From Nitrospirota bacterium (GTDB lineage: Bacteria > Nitrospirota > Nitrospiria > Nitrospirales > Nitrospiraceae): a DNA stretch of 64,000 bases. The notes beneath the pieces are model-generated. The model made no database searches. It saw nothing but the letters and a program-made list of their open reading frames with translations, and was not told the origin of the DNA. Numbering within the stretch: the first letter of the stretch is position 1; each line of letters opens with the position of its first letter. Positions 17,081 through 24,091 of this stretch are shown piece after piece. The DNA is taken from the NCBI GenBank assembly GCA_030684575.1, contig JAUXVD010000008.1, positions 744,001 through 808,000 of the forward strand. The letters run 5' to 3'. The position numbers were made by a program, and so were the translations under genes.

Positions 17081-17372
17081 TGCACATCCGGTGGCATCCG
17101 GAAGCTCAATCAGAGCAGCCGAGGCCGCAAGATTTTACAGGGAACGACAGGCAGGTCTTGAGCAGCGGTTCCTCGATATTCTCGACGATGCCCTCCACAG
17201 AATTCGCCGGCGCCCCCAGCTGTATCCGAAGGTTGTGGGTGAGGTTCATCAGTGCAAACTCCCCCGCTTTCCCTATGGGATTATCTATCGAACCAAGCTA
17301 GACGCGATTGAGATCCTCGCGATCATGCATTTGCGGCGAGAGCCAGGATACTGGAAGTCGCGATCACGATAA
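17080..17372 (+). pseudogene. ParE/RelE-family toxin disrupted by a frameshift
   Basis: The ATG at 17080 overlaps the antitoxin stop and begins MHIRWHPEAQSE, the usual start of ParE-type toxins. The rest of the toxin (AEAARFYRERQAGLEQRFLD, IRRRPQLYPKVVGEVHQCKL, YGIIYRTKLDAIEILAIMH) continues in another frame to the stop at 17372. One base appears to be missing near 17113-17118. With that base restored the product would be about 97 residues and complete. Either the toxin has been inactivated or this is a sequencing error. Confidence 0.8.
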
Positions 17373-17404
17373 GCCTACGCCAGGGCTCCCTGTTCATCTG
17401 GTGT

Positions 17405-17545
17405 GTTTAGTTTTTCTGGTTCACTAACGAATATAACCAGATAGACGAGCCCAACCCAACCGTCTTCGCTCTCCCACGTATCGCCTTCCCCGCTCGTCTC
17501 GCCCTTCTCGCAGGCGCTATAGACCAAACCAACCAGATAGACCTT
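17405..17545. repeat. family C repeat, copy at 17.4 kb
   Basis: TTTTTCTGGTTCACTAACGA and ATAACCAGATAGACG are complementary around a short loop. After a spacer comes CGCAGGCGCTATAGACCAAA, shared with 23310-23330. The rest of the gap to 17795 holds no gene I can support. Confidence 0.5.
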
Positions 17546-17795
17546 CCTGTACGCTTCCCGTCAGGCACTGGTGCGACGCTGGCAACAATGTACACGTTGC
17601 CTGTCAGTGTTAGGCGATCACGAGGGGCAGCTCGGCCCAATTGGTCGTGTAGGCGGGAGAGCCGTCGACGCCAGCCATGTCATGGCACGATAAAAATGAA
17701 ACTGAACGTACCATCTATGGGGCTATGATCTCGTAGTCTCGTATGGTGACTTAAGGATGTACATCTCGTAGTGCATTGAATATGCTGTATTTATA

Positions 17796-17816
17796 TGTCA
17801 AGACATTGTCTTGACA
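17796..17816. promoter_or_regulatory. operator-like perfect inverted repeat upstream of tacA
   Basis: TGTCAAGACA (17796-17805), one T, then TGTCTTGACA (17807-17816) make a perfect 10-bp inverted repeat 46 bases before the tacA start. The position fits autoregulation by a ribbon-helix-helix antitoxin. Confidence 0.6.
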
Positions 17817-17861
17817 TCGATTAATCATGAAGATACGATCAGGAGCAATGGGAGGGGCGAC

Positions 17862-18164
17862 ATGTCAGCACGTGCAGTTCGTACTGAAAAACTGGACCTT
17901 CGACTGAGCTCCGCAGCCAAGCGGAGATTGGAAGCGGCTGCATCCGTGGCCAGTCGTTCGCTGAGTGCATTTGTCCTTGAAAGCGCGTTGTCTCATGCCG
18001 AGCAAACGCTGGCAGATCGCCATACATTCGTGCTGAGCAAAGCGAAATGGTCTGAGTTTCAGCAGGCCCTTGATGCGCCAACTCGGTCTCTCCCTCGTCT
18101 CCAGCGTGTGTTGACTGAACCTGGCTTCTTTGACGCTGTTCCTGCCCCGACAAAAGAGCGGTGA
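17862..18164 (+). CDS. tacA: TacA-type (DUF1778) ribbon-helix-helix antitoxin
   Basis: This encodes 100 residues from ATG 17862, with GGGAGGGG just upstream. A TTG at 17811 is in frame but lies inside the operator. The N-terminal RTEKLDLRLSSAAKRRLEAA and SLSAFVLESALSHAEQTL are typical of DUF1778 antitoxins, and FVLSKAKWSEFQQALDAPTR is the usual toxin-binding C-terminal segment. It overlaps the acetyltransferase toxin gene by 4 bases (GTGA). Both genes look intact, so this is one of the functional-looking modules of the region. Confidence 0.9.
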   Translation: MSARAVRTEKLDLRLSSAAKRRLEAAASVASRSLSAFVLESALSHAEQTLADRHTFVLSKAKWSEFQQALDAPTRSLPRLQRVLTEPGFFDAVPAPTKER

Positions 18165-18655
18165 TTCCCAGGATCGAAAAGCTTCAGCCGCGTCACGCCG
18201 TTGACTCGTTCGACTGTGGCAACCAAGACCTCAATCGTTTTCTGCAACAGTACGCGCTCCAGAATCAAAGCAGCGGCGCCTCAAGCACCTATGTCGGTTT
18301 GGCTGATCAAGCGGTGATCGGCTATTACTCGTTGGCTGTGGGATCGGTGGAGTATGGACAGGCACCGGAACGAGTCACAAAAGGGCTAGCCCATCATCCC
18401 ATTCCAGTCATGCTGCTCGCACGACTAGCGGTAGACCAGCAATGGCAAAACAAGGGGGTTGGAGCAGGACTGCTGAAAGACGCCATGCTGCGGACGCTGC
18501 AAGCCGCAGACATTGTGGGAATTCGCGCCCTACTGGTCCATGCCAAAGATACGCATGCAACAGGGTTCTACCAGCACTTTGACTTCATCTCTTCACCCAG
18601 CGATCCTCTCCATCTGCTGATTTTGCTCAAAGATATGAGAAAGATCGTGGCCTAA
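18161..18655 (+). CDS. tacT: TacT-type GNAT acetyltransferase toxin
   Basis: The 164-residue protein starts at GTG 18161. It is a GNAT fold with ARLAVDQQWQNKGVGAGLL, the acetyl-CoA-binding loop (Q-N-K-G-V-G), and a C-terminal GFYQHFDFI containing the conserved Tyr. The N-terminal LQPRHAVDSFDCGNQDLNRF is characteristic of TacT/AtaT-type toxins, which acetylate aminoacyl-tRNA and stop translation. The start codon overlaps the stop of tacA. The reading frame is intact throughout. Confidence 0.9.
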   Translation: MIPRIEKLQPRHAVDSFDCGNQDLNRFLQQYALQNQSSGASSTYVGLADQAVIGYYSLAVGSVEYGQAPERVTKGLAHHPIPVMLLARLAVDQQWQNKGVGAGLLKDAMLRTLQAADIVGIRALLVHAKDTHATGFYQHFDFISSPSDPLHLLILLKDMRKIVA

Positions 18656-18680
18656 CACCCAGCCACCCTGCCTCCCGTTT

Positions 18681-18733
18681 CAGCATCTTGCTACGCAGAC
18701 ACCGGCTCAAGACAGTCGGGCGCCTCATGCCGC
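18681..18733 (-). repeat. duplicated 3' end of the SRAP gene with family A end
   Basis: This stretch aligns without gaps, at an offset of 750 bases, to 19431-19483, with about 45 of 53 positions identical. On the reverse strand it reads HEAPDCLEPVSA-stop, matching HEAPDCLEPLPA-stop at the end of the SRAP protein. Only the tail is present. It lies just beyond the XRE antitoxin gene. Confidence 0.7.
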
Positions 18734-18751
18734 CATCCCTGTAGCCACGAG

Positions 18752-19066
18752 TCAGGCGACGGCTTTCAGCCCACGCTCCTGTACCAGGTGGAGCAACTTG
18801 AGGGCGGTGCCCGTGGGCCGTTTCTGACCGATCTCCCATTTCTGCACCGTCGACAGGCTTGTGTTCAGCAGCGCGGCAAAGACCGCCTGGCTGACTCGTG
18901 AGGTCTCACGGATCTGCTTGATTTGCGCCGGCGCCAACGGTGCGATGGGTGGCAGGCACAGGCGGTCGAATTCGCGCAGCGTGACCTGATCCATCACGCC
19001 AGCTTTGTGTAATCCCTTGGCCGTACCGTGAACGGCGTCAAGAATGGCTGATTTGGTTTTTCGCAT
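18752..19066 (-). CDS. XRE-family antitoxin (HigA/NadS-like)
   Basis: This encodes 104 residues from ATG 19066, with GGAGGTGG upstream. The N-terminal MRKTKSAILDAVHGTAKGLH and the C-terminal helix-turn-helix (IRETSRVSQAVFAALLNTSL, STVQKWEIGQKRPTG) are the pattern of XRE antitoxins encoded after a RelE-type toxin. The toxin gene upstream survives only as a 5'-truncated, frameshifted remnant (19038-19240). This antitoxin is therefore an orphan, or a regulator whose toxin has decayed. Confidence 0.85.
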   Translation of the reverse strand: MRKTKSAILDAVHGTAKGLHKAGVMDQVTLREFDRLCLPPIAPLAPAQIKQIRETSRVSQAVFAALLNTSLSTVQKWEIGQKRPTGTALKLLHLVQERGLKAVA

Positions 19067-19240
19067 CGCAATCCACCTCCATCAATTCCCCGGCGTCTTG
19101 TGCCTGGCCGAGCGCCGACACCGTCAATGCCAGTAGGTGTGCGGCTAGCTTCTTCAACGCGGCTTCTTCGTCCTTATCGATGTTGCTGCGCTCATTTTTG
19201 GGAAACCGTACACGAGATAGACATGACGGTCGAATCTTAA
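19038..19240 (-). pseudogene. RelE-type toxin remnant
   Basis: Reverse-strand translation gives FDRHVYLVYGFPK, then after a one-base shift at the run near 19200 NERSNIDKDEEAALKKLAAH and LLAL, ending at 19038 and overlapping the antitoxin start. These are the C-terminal strand and tail of RelE/HigB-type toxins. The N-terminal half is missing. Upstream lies unrelated sequence and a family A element. Confidence 0.7.
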
Positions 19241-19315
19241 CAGGTTGCCGAAGAACTAGGTATATGCGTAACCCACGGTTGAACCATCCCGAATGGTATC
19301 GAGGTGTCACTACCC

Positions 19316-19443
19316 ACAGGATGCTCAAAAAGACCGTCCAGCAAGGCCGCAGTGAGCGAAGAGGCGAGGCATACGCGTGTCGGTATGTTGAGCCTCTTCG
19401 TGAAGCGAGAACGCCGCTGGCGGTCTTTTTCAGCATCCTGCTA
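19316..19443. repeat. family A palindromic element, copy at 19.3 kb
   Basis: CAGGATGCTCAAAAAGACCG at the left and CGGTCTTTTTCAGCATCCTG at the right are complementary apart from one mismatch. The interior differs from other copies but keeps CCAGCAAGGCCGCAG. The closing CTA (19441-19443) is the stop codon of the SRAP gene read on the other strand. Confidence 0.75.
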
Positions 19444-20115
19444 CGCCGGAAGCGGTTCAAGGCAGTCCGGCGCCTCATGCCGCGGGTTGTTCACGAGCGT
19501 ACTGACGGCGTAGGCATGGAGCTCTTCACTCGGGTAGGGACGCAGTAGCGCTTGCAGCGATGCGGCCTGTTGGACGGTGGGGTCGAGCCATTGGTCGTAG
19601 GCTGTGGGGGCCAGAATCACCGGCATCCGGTTGTGAATCGGGCGCAGCAACTCGTTTGGATCCGTGGTGAGGATCGTACAGGATTCGATGGCCGTGCCCT
19701 CCGGAGGTTGCCACTGTTCCCACAAGCCGGCAAAGGCAAGGGGCCGGTGACTCGTCAAGCCGATCCACATCGGCTGCTTCACCTTTCCTTGAACCTGCCA
19801 TTCGTAGAACCCCGTTGCAATCACTAGACAGCGCCGGGCCTTGAAGGCCGCGCGGAACGAAGGCTTCTCCGCCACGGTCTCCGACTTGGCGTTGATGCAT
19901 TGATGTCCGACCTTCGGGTCCTTGGCCCAGGAGGGAATCAGGCCCCAGCGCAACTGTACTAACTGGCGGGTGGTTGTCCCTGGCTCGATCCTGATCGCAG
20001 CCACTGGTTGGGAAGGAGCGATGTTGTAGCGGGGCGTGAATAGGGGAGGGACCGAAATGCCAAACTCCTGGGCGATCACTGCGGGCGAAGCTGTTTGGGT
20101 AAAGCGTCCGCACAT
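19441..20115 (-). CDS. yedK: SRAP-domain protein (YedK/HMCES family, abasic-site shield)
   Basis: This encodes 224 residues from ATG 20115, giving the required N-terminus MCGRFTQT, in which Cys2 becomes the catalytic residue after Met removal. Longer in-frame starts exist (20163, 20187) but would bury the Cys. The SRAP active-site residues are present: PRYNIAPSQ (Asn), GFYEWQ (Glu) and IHNRMPVIL (His). These proteins crosslink abasic sites in single-stranded DNA and protect them. No clear ribosome site precedes the ATG. Its last codons are duplicated at 18681-18733. Confidence 0.88.
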   Translation of the reverse strand: MCGRFTQTASPAVIAQEFGISVPPLFTPRYNIAPSQPVAAIRIEPGTTTRQLVQLRWGLIPSWAKDPKVGHQCINAKSETVAEKPSFRAAFKARRCLVIATGFYEWQVQGKVKQPMWIGLTSHRPLAFAGLWEQWQPPEGTAIESCTILTTDPNELLRPIHNRMPVILAPTAYDQWLDPTVQQAASLQALLRPYPSEELHAYAVSTLVNNPRHEAPDCLEPLPA

Positions 20116-20205
20116 AGGAAGAGAGGGTAACACATGGTTACGAGGAGAGGGAACGACACCCATGCTGATCCCTTGCTCCCGGAACAAAGAGCGGGGTGGA
20201 GCCTG

Positions 20206-20274
20206 ATGATCTTCTGTGCTCGCGCAACGCGCGGCCGCGGACGGCCCTCGTTGGACGCGCGCAGTAGAAGATCA
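20206..20274. repeat. family B element, copy at 20.2 kb
   Basis: GATGATCTTCTGTGCTCGCG and CAACGCGCGG on the left face CTCGTTGGACGCGCGCAGTA and GAAGATCA on the right. The outer GATCTTCT and AGAAGATC arms are perfectly complementary. It is followed by CATCCCTAAGAGACAACAAG. Confidence 0.7.
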
Positions 20275-20334
20275 GTCAGGCCCCATCCCTAAGAGACAAC
20301 AAGCAAGCTTGGAGGAGGGGATGGGGCAGGGACA

Positions 20335-20415
20335 GGCGAGAGGTCTCCTGTGCTCGTGCAACGCGCGGTCTCTGAAGACCCTCGTTGGACATGCGCAATG
20401 GGAGTCCCTCTCGCC
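20335..20415. repeat. family B element, copy at 20.35 kb
   Basis: GGCGAGAGGTCTCCTGTGCT, CGTGCAACGCGCGG and CTCGTTGGACATGCGCAATG repeat the preceding copy, with outer arms GGCGAGAGG and CCTCTCGCC. This makes two tandem family B elements within 200 bases upstream of higB. Confidence 0.65.
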
Positions 20416-20456
20416 CGCCAGCAAGGGAGAGGGATGAGCGGTGCTTGTTCGGATAG

Positions 20457-20470
20457 TAGCATATATGCTA
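20457..20470. promoter_or_regulatory. operator-like palindrome upstream of higB
   Basis: TAGCATATATGCTA is a perfect 14-bp palindrome ending 19 bases before the higB ATG, at the place expected for HigA autoregulation. A similar TATGC/GCATA site precedes the toxin at 36778. Confidence 0.55.
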
Positions 20471-20489
20471 TGTTCTCAATAGAGGGAAC

Positions 20490-20891
20490 ATGGCAGATCC
20501 ATCAAGCAAACTGCCGTCAAGTCGTCTGGTCTATGACGGCGCGGTGTTCCGGATTGAATTTTACGTCGCTCCGGGCGGGGCTGTGCCGGCAGAAGTCTGG
20601 CTCGAACAGCTTCCTCTTGGAGGGCAGCAGAAGTTTGCGGCCTTGTTTGCGCGCATGGGAGACACGGGGAAGATTTGGAATGAACGCAAGTTCAAACATT
20701 TGACTGAAACGGACCAGATCTTTGAATTCAAGGTTGAGGCCGATCGAATCTTGTGCTTTTTCTTTATCGGCCGGCGACTGATCTTGACGCATGGGTTCAG
20801 AAAGGCCGGGGAGAAGACGCCCAAACGAGAAATCGATCGAGCCGAAGCCTACAAGGAAGATGTTGAAGGGAGAGCGACGCATGAAAGCTAA
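20490..20891 (+). CDS. higB: HigB-type toxin (phage-derived Gp49-like, RelE superfamily)
   Basis: The 133 residues contain FRIEFYVAPGGAVPAEVWLE, FAALFARMGDTGKIWNERKF, IFEFKVEADRILCFFFIGRR and LILTHGFRKAGEKTPKREID. The last is the diagnostic hot segment of Gp49-like/HigB toxins, which cleave mRNA on ribosomes. The final 11 bases overlap the downstream higA gene. The toxin-first order is typical for higBA. The reading frame is intact. Confidence 0.87.
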   Translation: MADPSSKLPSSRLVYDGAVFRIEFYVAPGGAVPAEVWLEQLPLGGQQKFAALFARMGDTGKIWNERKFKHLTETDQIFEFKVEADRILCFFFIGRRLILTHGFRKAGEKTPKREIDRAEAYKEDVEGRATHES

Positions 20892-21198
20892 AGTGGCGCA
20901 AGCGAGCAAGGGGTGGCTAGATAGGAAACTGGCGAGTCCAAAATTCCGCAAAGGATTTGAAGAGGAAGTGCAGAAGTTGGCCATCGGGGAGCAGCTCTCC
21001 CGACTGCGCCAAGAGGCGGGACTCACTCAGGCACAAGTGGCGCAGCGAGCAAAGACTACGGCCTCAGCCATCAGCCGTTACGAAAATGCGGCGTACGATC
21101 GCTACGAACTCCGTACGCTTCAGAGGATCGTCCAAGCCTGCGGAGGGCGACTCGATATTATTATGGAGCCAGGGCCGAACACTCACCGGGCTGCGTAA
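20881..21198 (+). CDS. higA: HigA-type XRE antitoxin
   Basis: This encodes 105 residues from ATG 20881, inside the end of higB. The helix-turn-helix is clear: IGEQLSRLRQEAGLTQAQVA followed by KTTASAISRYENAAYDRYEL, then LQRIVQACGGRLDIIMEP. It partners the HigB-type toxin before it and should repress the operon at 20457-20470. Its TAA stop is directly followed by the 5'-truncated BrnT remnant in the same frame. Confidence 0.88.
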   Translation: MKAKVAQASKGWLDRKLASPKFRKGFEEEVQKLAIGEQLSRLRQEAGLTQAQVAQRAKTTASAISRYENAAYDRYELRTLQRIVQACGGRLDIIMEPGPNTHRAA

Positions 21199-21453
21199 CA
21201 GAATGCTGAAAAGCAAGGCGGGGAAGAGGCGGCCACCATTTTTGTTGATCCGAATGCCTTGGACGGGGACGATCCACAACATTCCGTGCATGAACGCCGC
21301 CGCCAACGCATAGGACGATCGCTGTCAGGGCGAATCCTCTTCGTGGTGTACACGATACGAAGGAGAGACCATGAAAAAGAAACGATCCGAATCATCAGCG
21401 CAAGGCAGGCGAGTCGCAAAGAACGTCAAGCATATGCCGGACTCGCAGATTGA
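21199..21453 (+). pseudogene. brnT: BrnT toxin lacking its N-terminus
   Basis: The frame directly after the higA stop reads EKQGGEEAATIFVDP, then SVHERRRQRIGRSLSGRILF and VVYT, then IRIISARQASRKERQAYAG, the BrnT fold from its conserved KHG-x-FEEA region to the C-terminus. The first 15-20 residues (usually FEWDPxKAxxNxxKHG) are absent, replaced by the end of higA and AACAGAATGCTGAAAA, which resembles a family A left end. No start codon with a ribosome site is available, so it is probably inactive. Confidence 0.75.
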
Positions 21454-21664
21454 TTTTTCTGACATTCCTGAAGCCACGGACGCAGAACTCACGCGCATGC
21501 GTCGGGTTGGCAGACCGGTCAGTGGTGTCGCCAAGCAGTTGATCGCCATTCGCCTCTCGCCGAAGCTGTTAAGCCAGCTTCGGAAGATGGCCGCCAAGCA
21601 AGGAAAGCCCTACCAGTCATTGATTCATGAGCTTCTAGAAAAAGCCGCCGCCAAAGCCGCGTAA
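21371..21664 (+). CDS. brnA: BrnA-type antitoxin
   Basis: This encodes 97 residues from ATG 21371, with GAAGGAG 6 bases upstream. A later ATG at 21435 gives MPDSQIDFSDIPE. The C-terminal half is a ribbon-helix-helix domain: QLIAIRLSPKLLSQLRKMAA and YQSLIHELLEKAA, as in BrnA. BrnA binds BrnT and represses the operon. It overlaps the truncated brnT by 83 bases if the first start is used, which is more than usual. The antitoxin looks intact although its toxin is not. Confidence 0.82.
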   Translation: MKKKRSESSAQGRRVAKNVKHMPDSQIDFSDIPEATDAELTRMRRVGRPVSGVAKQLIAIRLSPKLLSQLRKMAAKQGKPYQSLIHELLEKAAAKAA

Positions 21665-21687
21665 CGGTCCTTCCAGTCTCTCTCGTC

Positions 21688-21745
21688 TATCTGGTTTTTC
21701 TGGTGCGTCTGATGGGGTTTCCGGTCCGGCCAACCAGACAAACCT
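21688..21745. repeat. family C repeat, copy at 21.7 kb
   Basis: TCTATCTGGTTTTTCTGGTG and CCAACCAGACAAACC are complementary arms around a GC-rich loop. Confidence 0.5.
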
Positions 21746-21820
21746 TCCCCCGTCTCGCCATTCCCGCTCGTCCCGCCCTCCTCGCTCAGCACTCAGGACT
21801 CAGCACTTGGCGCGTACAGC

Positions 21821-21849
21821 TTGTCAGGACGTGGGTAAATCGGTATCCT
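21821..21849 (+). promoter_or_regulatory. promoter block shared by two TA operons, copy 2
   Basis: TTGTCA (21821-21826) and TATCCT (21844-21849) have a 17-base spacer, embedded in a block (21796-21851) that is nearly identical to 16736-16791. It precedes mntA by 33 bases. Confidence 0.65.
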
Positions 21850-21881
21850 TCAGGGACGAGGGCTGCTGAGGGGAATGCAGA

Positions 21882-22172
21882 ATGGGCATCGCAGATTTAC
21901 TCACACTCAAACGACCGGAAATCCTGCGCCTCGCGCAGGCACATGGAGCCCACAACGTGCGGGTCTTCGGGTCCGTGGCGAGGGGAGAGGCGCGCCCAGA
22001 CAGCGATGTCGACTTCCTCGTTGAAATGAAGAGCGACCGCAGCTTGCTCGATCTTATTGAGCTCAGCCAAGAGCTAGAAACCTTGCTGCAACGCAAAGTC
22101 GACGTCCTGACCGATCAGGGCCTCAGTCCCTACCTCGATCAGAAAATCCATGCTGAATCCGTTCGCCTATGA
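21882..22172 (+). CDS. mntA: MntA-type minimal nucleotidyltransferase antitoxin
   Basis: The 96 residues carry GSVARGEARPDSDVDF (residues 30-45), the complete minimal nucleotidyltransferase motif GS-x10-DxD. MntA proteins neutralise the partner HEPN RNase by adding AMP to it. LLDLIELSQELETLLQRKVD is the usual following helix. AGGGG precedes the ATG. The stop overlaps the HEPN gene start as ATGA. The antitoxin is intact, while the toxin is frameshifted. Confidence 0.9.
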   Translation: MGIADLLTLKRPEILRLAQAHGAHNVRVFGSVARGEARPDSDVDFLVEMKSDRSLLDLIELSQELETLLQRKVDVLTDQGLSPYLDQKIHAESVRL

Positions 22173-22515
22173 AGGACGATCGTATCTATCTGCTCCACAT
22201 TCGAGATGCTATCCGGCAGATCGTGCAATATACAGAGACCGGAAAGGACAGCTTCCTGGCGGACCGGAAAACCCAAGACGCCGTAGTCCGCAATCTGGAA
22301 ATCATTTTGGTGAAGCAACCAAGCGAGTGTCTCCCGGCCTCAAATCCGCCCACCCAGGAGTGGCGTGGAAACCCATTGCCGGCATGAGGGATAAGCTGAT
22401 CCACGATTATTTCGGCGTCAATGTGCAGCTAGTATGGGATGTCGTCGACCGCGACCTGCCGGTGTTATACGAGAAAGTGATAGAGCTACTGACGACGCTA
22501 CCTCCCACACCATAA
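22169..22515 (+). pseudogene. HEPN (DUF86) toxin disrupted by a frameshift
   Basis: Translation from ATG 22169 reads MKDDRIYLLHIRDAIRQIVQ, then TQDAVVRNLEII. The frame is then lost at the T run 22305-22308. The family sequence continues in another frame: GEATKRVSPGLKSAHPGVAW, GMRDKLIHDYFGVN and DLPVLYEKVIELL, to the stop at 22515. The catalytic R-x4-H motif (RDKLIH) is in the second part. Restoring the frame gives about 114 residues, the normal length. The cause could be mutation, slippage at TTTT or a sequencing error. Confidence 0.8.
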
Positions 22516-22671
22516 CGCAACGATTTGCTGGCTGCCTTTTGCCTGCGGCAGGCCGAATCTCTGGCGACAGGCACCTCGCACTCAGGACCCAGCATTCCCT
22601 CCCCCCGTACCGTTCACGCCCGCGTCTTCCATCGCCCCACGTCCTGCCATTCCCGCTCGTCGCGCCTCCGG

Positions 22672-22710
22672 TCACGTCCGCGAAAACCAAAGCATCCCTG
22701 TAGAGGGAGA
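22672..22710. repeat. family D segment, copy at 22.7 kb
   Basis: GGTCACGTCCGCGAAAACCA and AAGCATCCCTGTAGAGGGAG match 16581-16625 closely. The gap 22516-22836 holds this and otherwise no gene I can support. Confidence 0.5.
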
Positions 22711-22836
22711 TTGGTCGGAGGAACATGGAGAGAGGAGGGGATTGGGGGATTGACGATATGTCAGATGCGACATATGATCTTTGGGAGATCGAAATGAAAA
22801 CGGTGACGAAGAGAAAAAGAAGTACGAAAAGGGGTC

Positions 22837-23178
22837 ATGAGAAAAGGGAGAAAGGCAAAACTGGAAGCCGCCGGATGGGTGGTCGGGTCCGTGAAGGAGT
22901 TTCTCGGGCTGTCAGAAGCGGAGGCGGTGCTCATCGACGTGAAGCTGGCGCTCAGTCGGAGTCTCCGGGAGCGACGGAATAAACAGGGTCTCTCGCAAGT
23001 CCAGCTCGCTGAACGGCTCCAATCCAGTCAATCGCGAGTGGCGAAGATGGAAGCCGGCGATCCGTCAGTGTCGATGGATCTCTTGGTCAGTGCCCTCATA
23101 CTCCTTGGGGCCAGTTCCACCGATCTTGCCAACGCCATTAAGGGCGGAGAAAAGAAAGCCGGCCCTCGCGCCGCATAG
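22837..23178 (+). CDS. XRE-family helix-turn-helix protein (orphan antitoxin-like)
   Basis: The 113 residues begin MRKGRKAKLEAAGWVVGSVK, then EFLGLSEAEAVLIDVKLALS and a helix-turn-helix (RNKQGLSQVQLAERLQSSQS, RVAKMEAGDPSVSMDLLVSA). This is the form of small XRE proteins commonly encoded after a RelE-like toxin. No toxin frame is recognisable upstream (22516-22836) or downstream. It may be the survivor of another decayed module or a stand-alone regulator. Confidence 0.8.
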   Translation: MRKGRKAKLEAAGWVVGSVKEFLGLSEAEAVLIDVKLALSRSLRERRNKQGLSQVQLAERLQSSQSRVAKMEAGDPSVSMDLLVSALILLGASSTDLANAIKGGEKKAGPRAA

Positions 23179-23204
23179 GGGAGTCCGCCTCGGTTTTCTT
23201 CATC

Positions 23205-23470
23205 TACTCCTTCTGGTTCTTCTGGTGAGGTTTTCGGTCAGGCCAGTCAGATAGACCAGTCCGCTCTTCCTGCATTTCCTGCCATTCCCGCTCGTCGAGC
23301 CCGTCTTGCAGGCGCGATAGACCAGACAGACCTTCCCCTGTCCGATCAACCAGACAAACCAGATAAACGAAACAAACCAGACCACCCTTCCCCCATCCCG
23401 CCTTTCCCGCTCGTTCCCCCTCCGTCCGACCAACCAGACAAACGAGACAGGCCAGATAAACCATCCCCCT
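23205..23470. repeat. long family C repeat tract
   Basis: Opposed motifs such as TCTGGTTCTTCTGG, CAGTCAGATAGACCAG, AACCAGACAAACCAGATAAA and CGAAACAAACCAGACC occur repeatedly. It is the largest family C tract in the window. Any open frames within it are compositional artefacts. Confidence 0.55.
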
Positions 23471-23559
23471 TCTCGCTTCTTCGGTCACGTCCGCGAAATC
23501 CAAAGGGGGGACCGGTGACCGAGTGCGCCCCGCTCCGTCGCCTCTCGTAGCATCCCATC

Positions 23560-23775
23560 CACGGCGGTCTGAGCGGAAGCCTTCTGGAATTCCCTTGGTC
23601 ACGGTTGGGTAACCGTGACGCGTCGGTCAGTTCGAGCGTTCCTTCTCCAGCCGCCGGGTGGGGACCCCGCCACTGCGGCGAAAGTACGCGGAGCGCACTC
23701 GGTCACCTGTGTAGGGTAAGTGGGTTTGGGATATCCTCCAGTCATGGTCGTGAAGCCAAAGGCATCCCTTTGGGG
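23560..23775. repeat. family D sequence, copy at 23.6 kb
   Basis: GCGGAAGCCTTCTGGAATTC, CGGTCAGTTCGAGCGTTCCT and GAAGCCAAAGGCATCCCT repeat elements of 16455-16625. It includes a perfect hairpin, GTCACGGTT with AACCGTGAC. From here to 24091 I see no gene. Confidence 0.45.
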
Positions 23776-24091
23776 GGCATGATTTATTGATAGGAAACGG
23801 GTATTCTGCGGCGGCAGGGAGTGGCGCCTGCTTGTCTAAAGCAGTCTCTGGCAGAGTAACCGGGCAACCTCGCGAGCTCTGGATGAGTGTATGAATGCAA
23901 GTCCCGACCCTCATTCCTTGTCCCGAACTGTTTTGGGTTGTCCTGGACGAAGCAAGATGGGAAGGCTTCGGGATCTGGCTGACTACACGGTCGCAGATCC
24001 TGGGCGGCTAGAAGTGTGTTTGGGGAAAGATTGCTACCCCCCTCAAGACTGTAAGATCGGAATGAAGTGAAGCAAAGCAACGAGGGTAATC

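Noticed and set aside
23205-23470. CRISPR array in the CTATCTGGTT tract
   Set aside because: The units are short, degenerate and in both orientations, with no regular spacers and no cas gene.
23605-24080. Short frames on both strands of the gap before the MazG-like gene
   Set aside because: There is no ribosome site, no recognisable motif, and part lies in family D repeat sequence.
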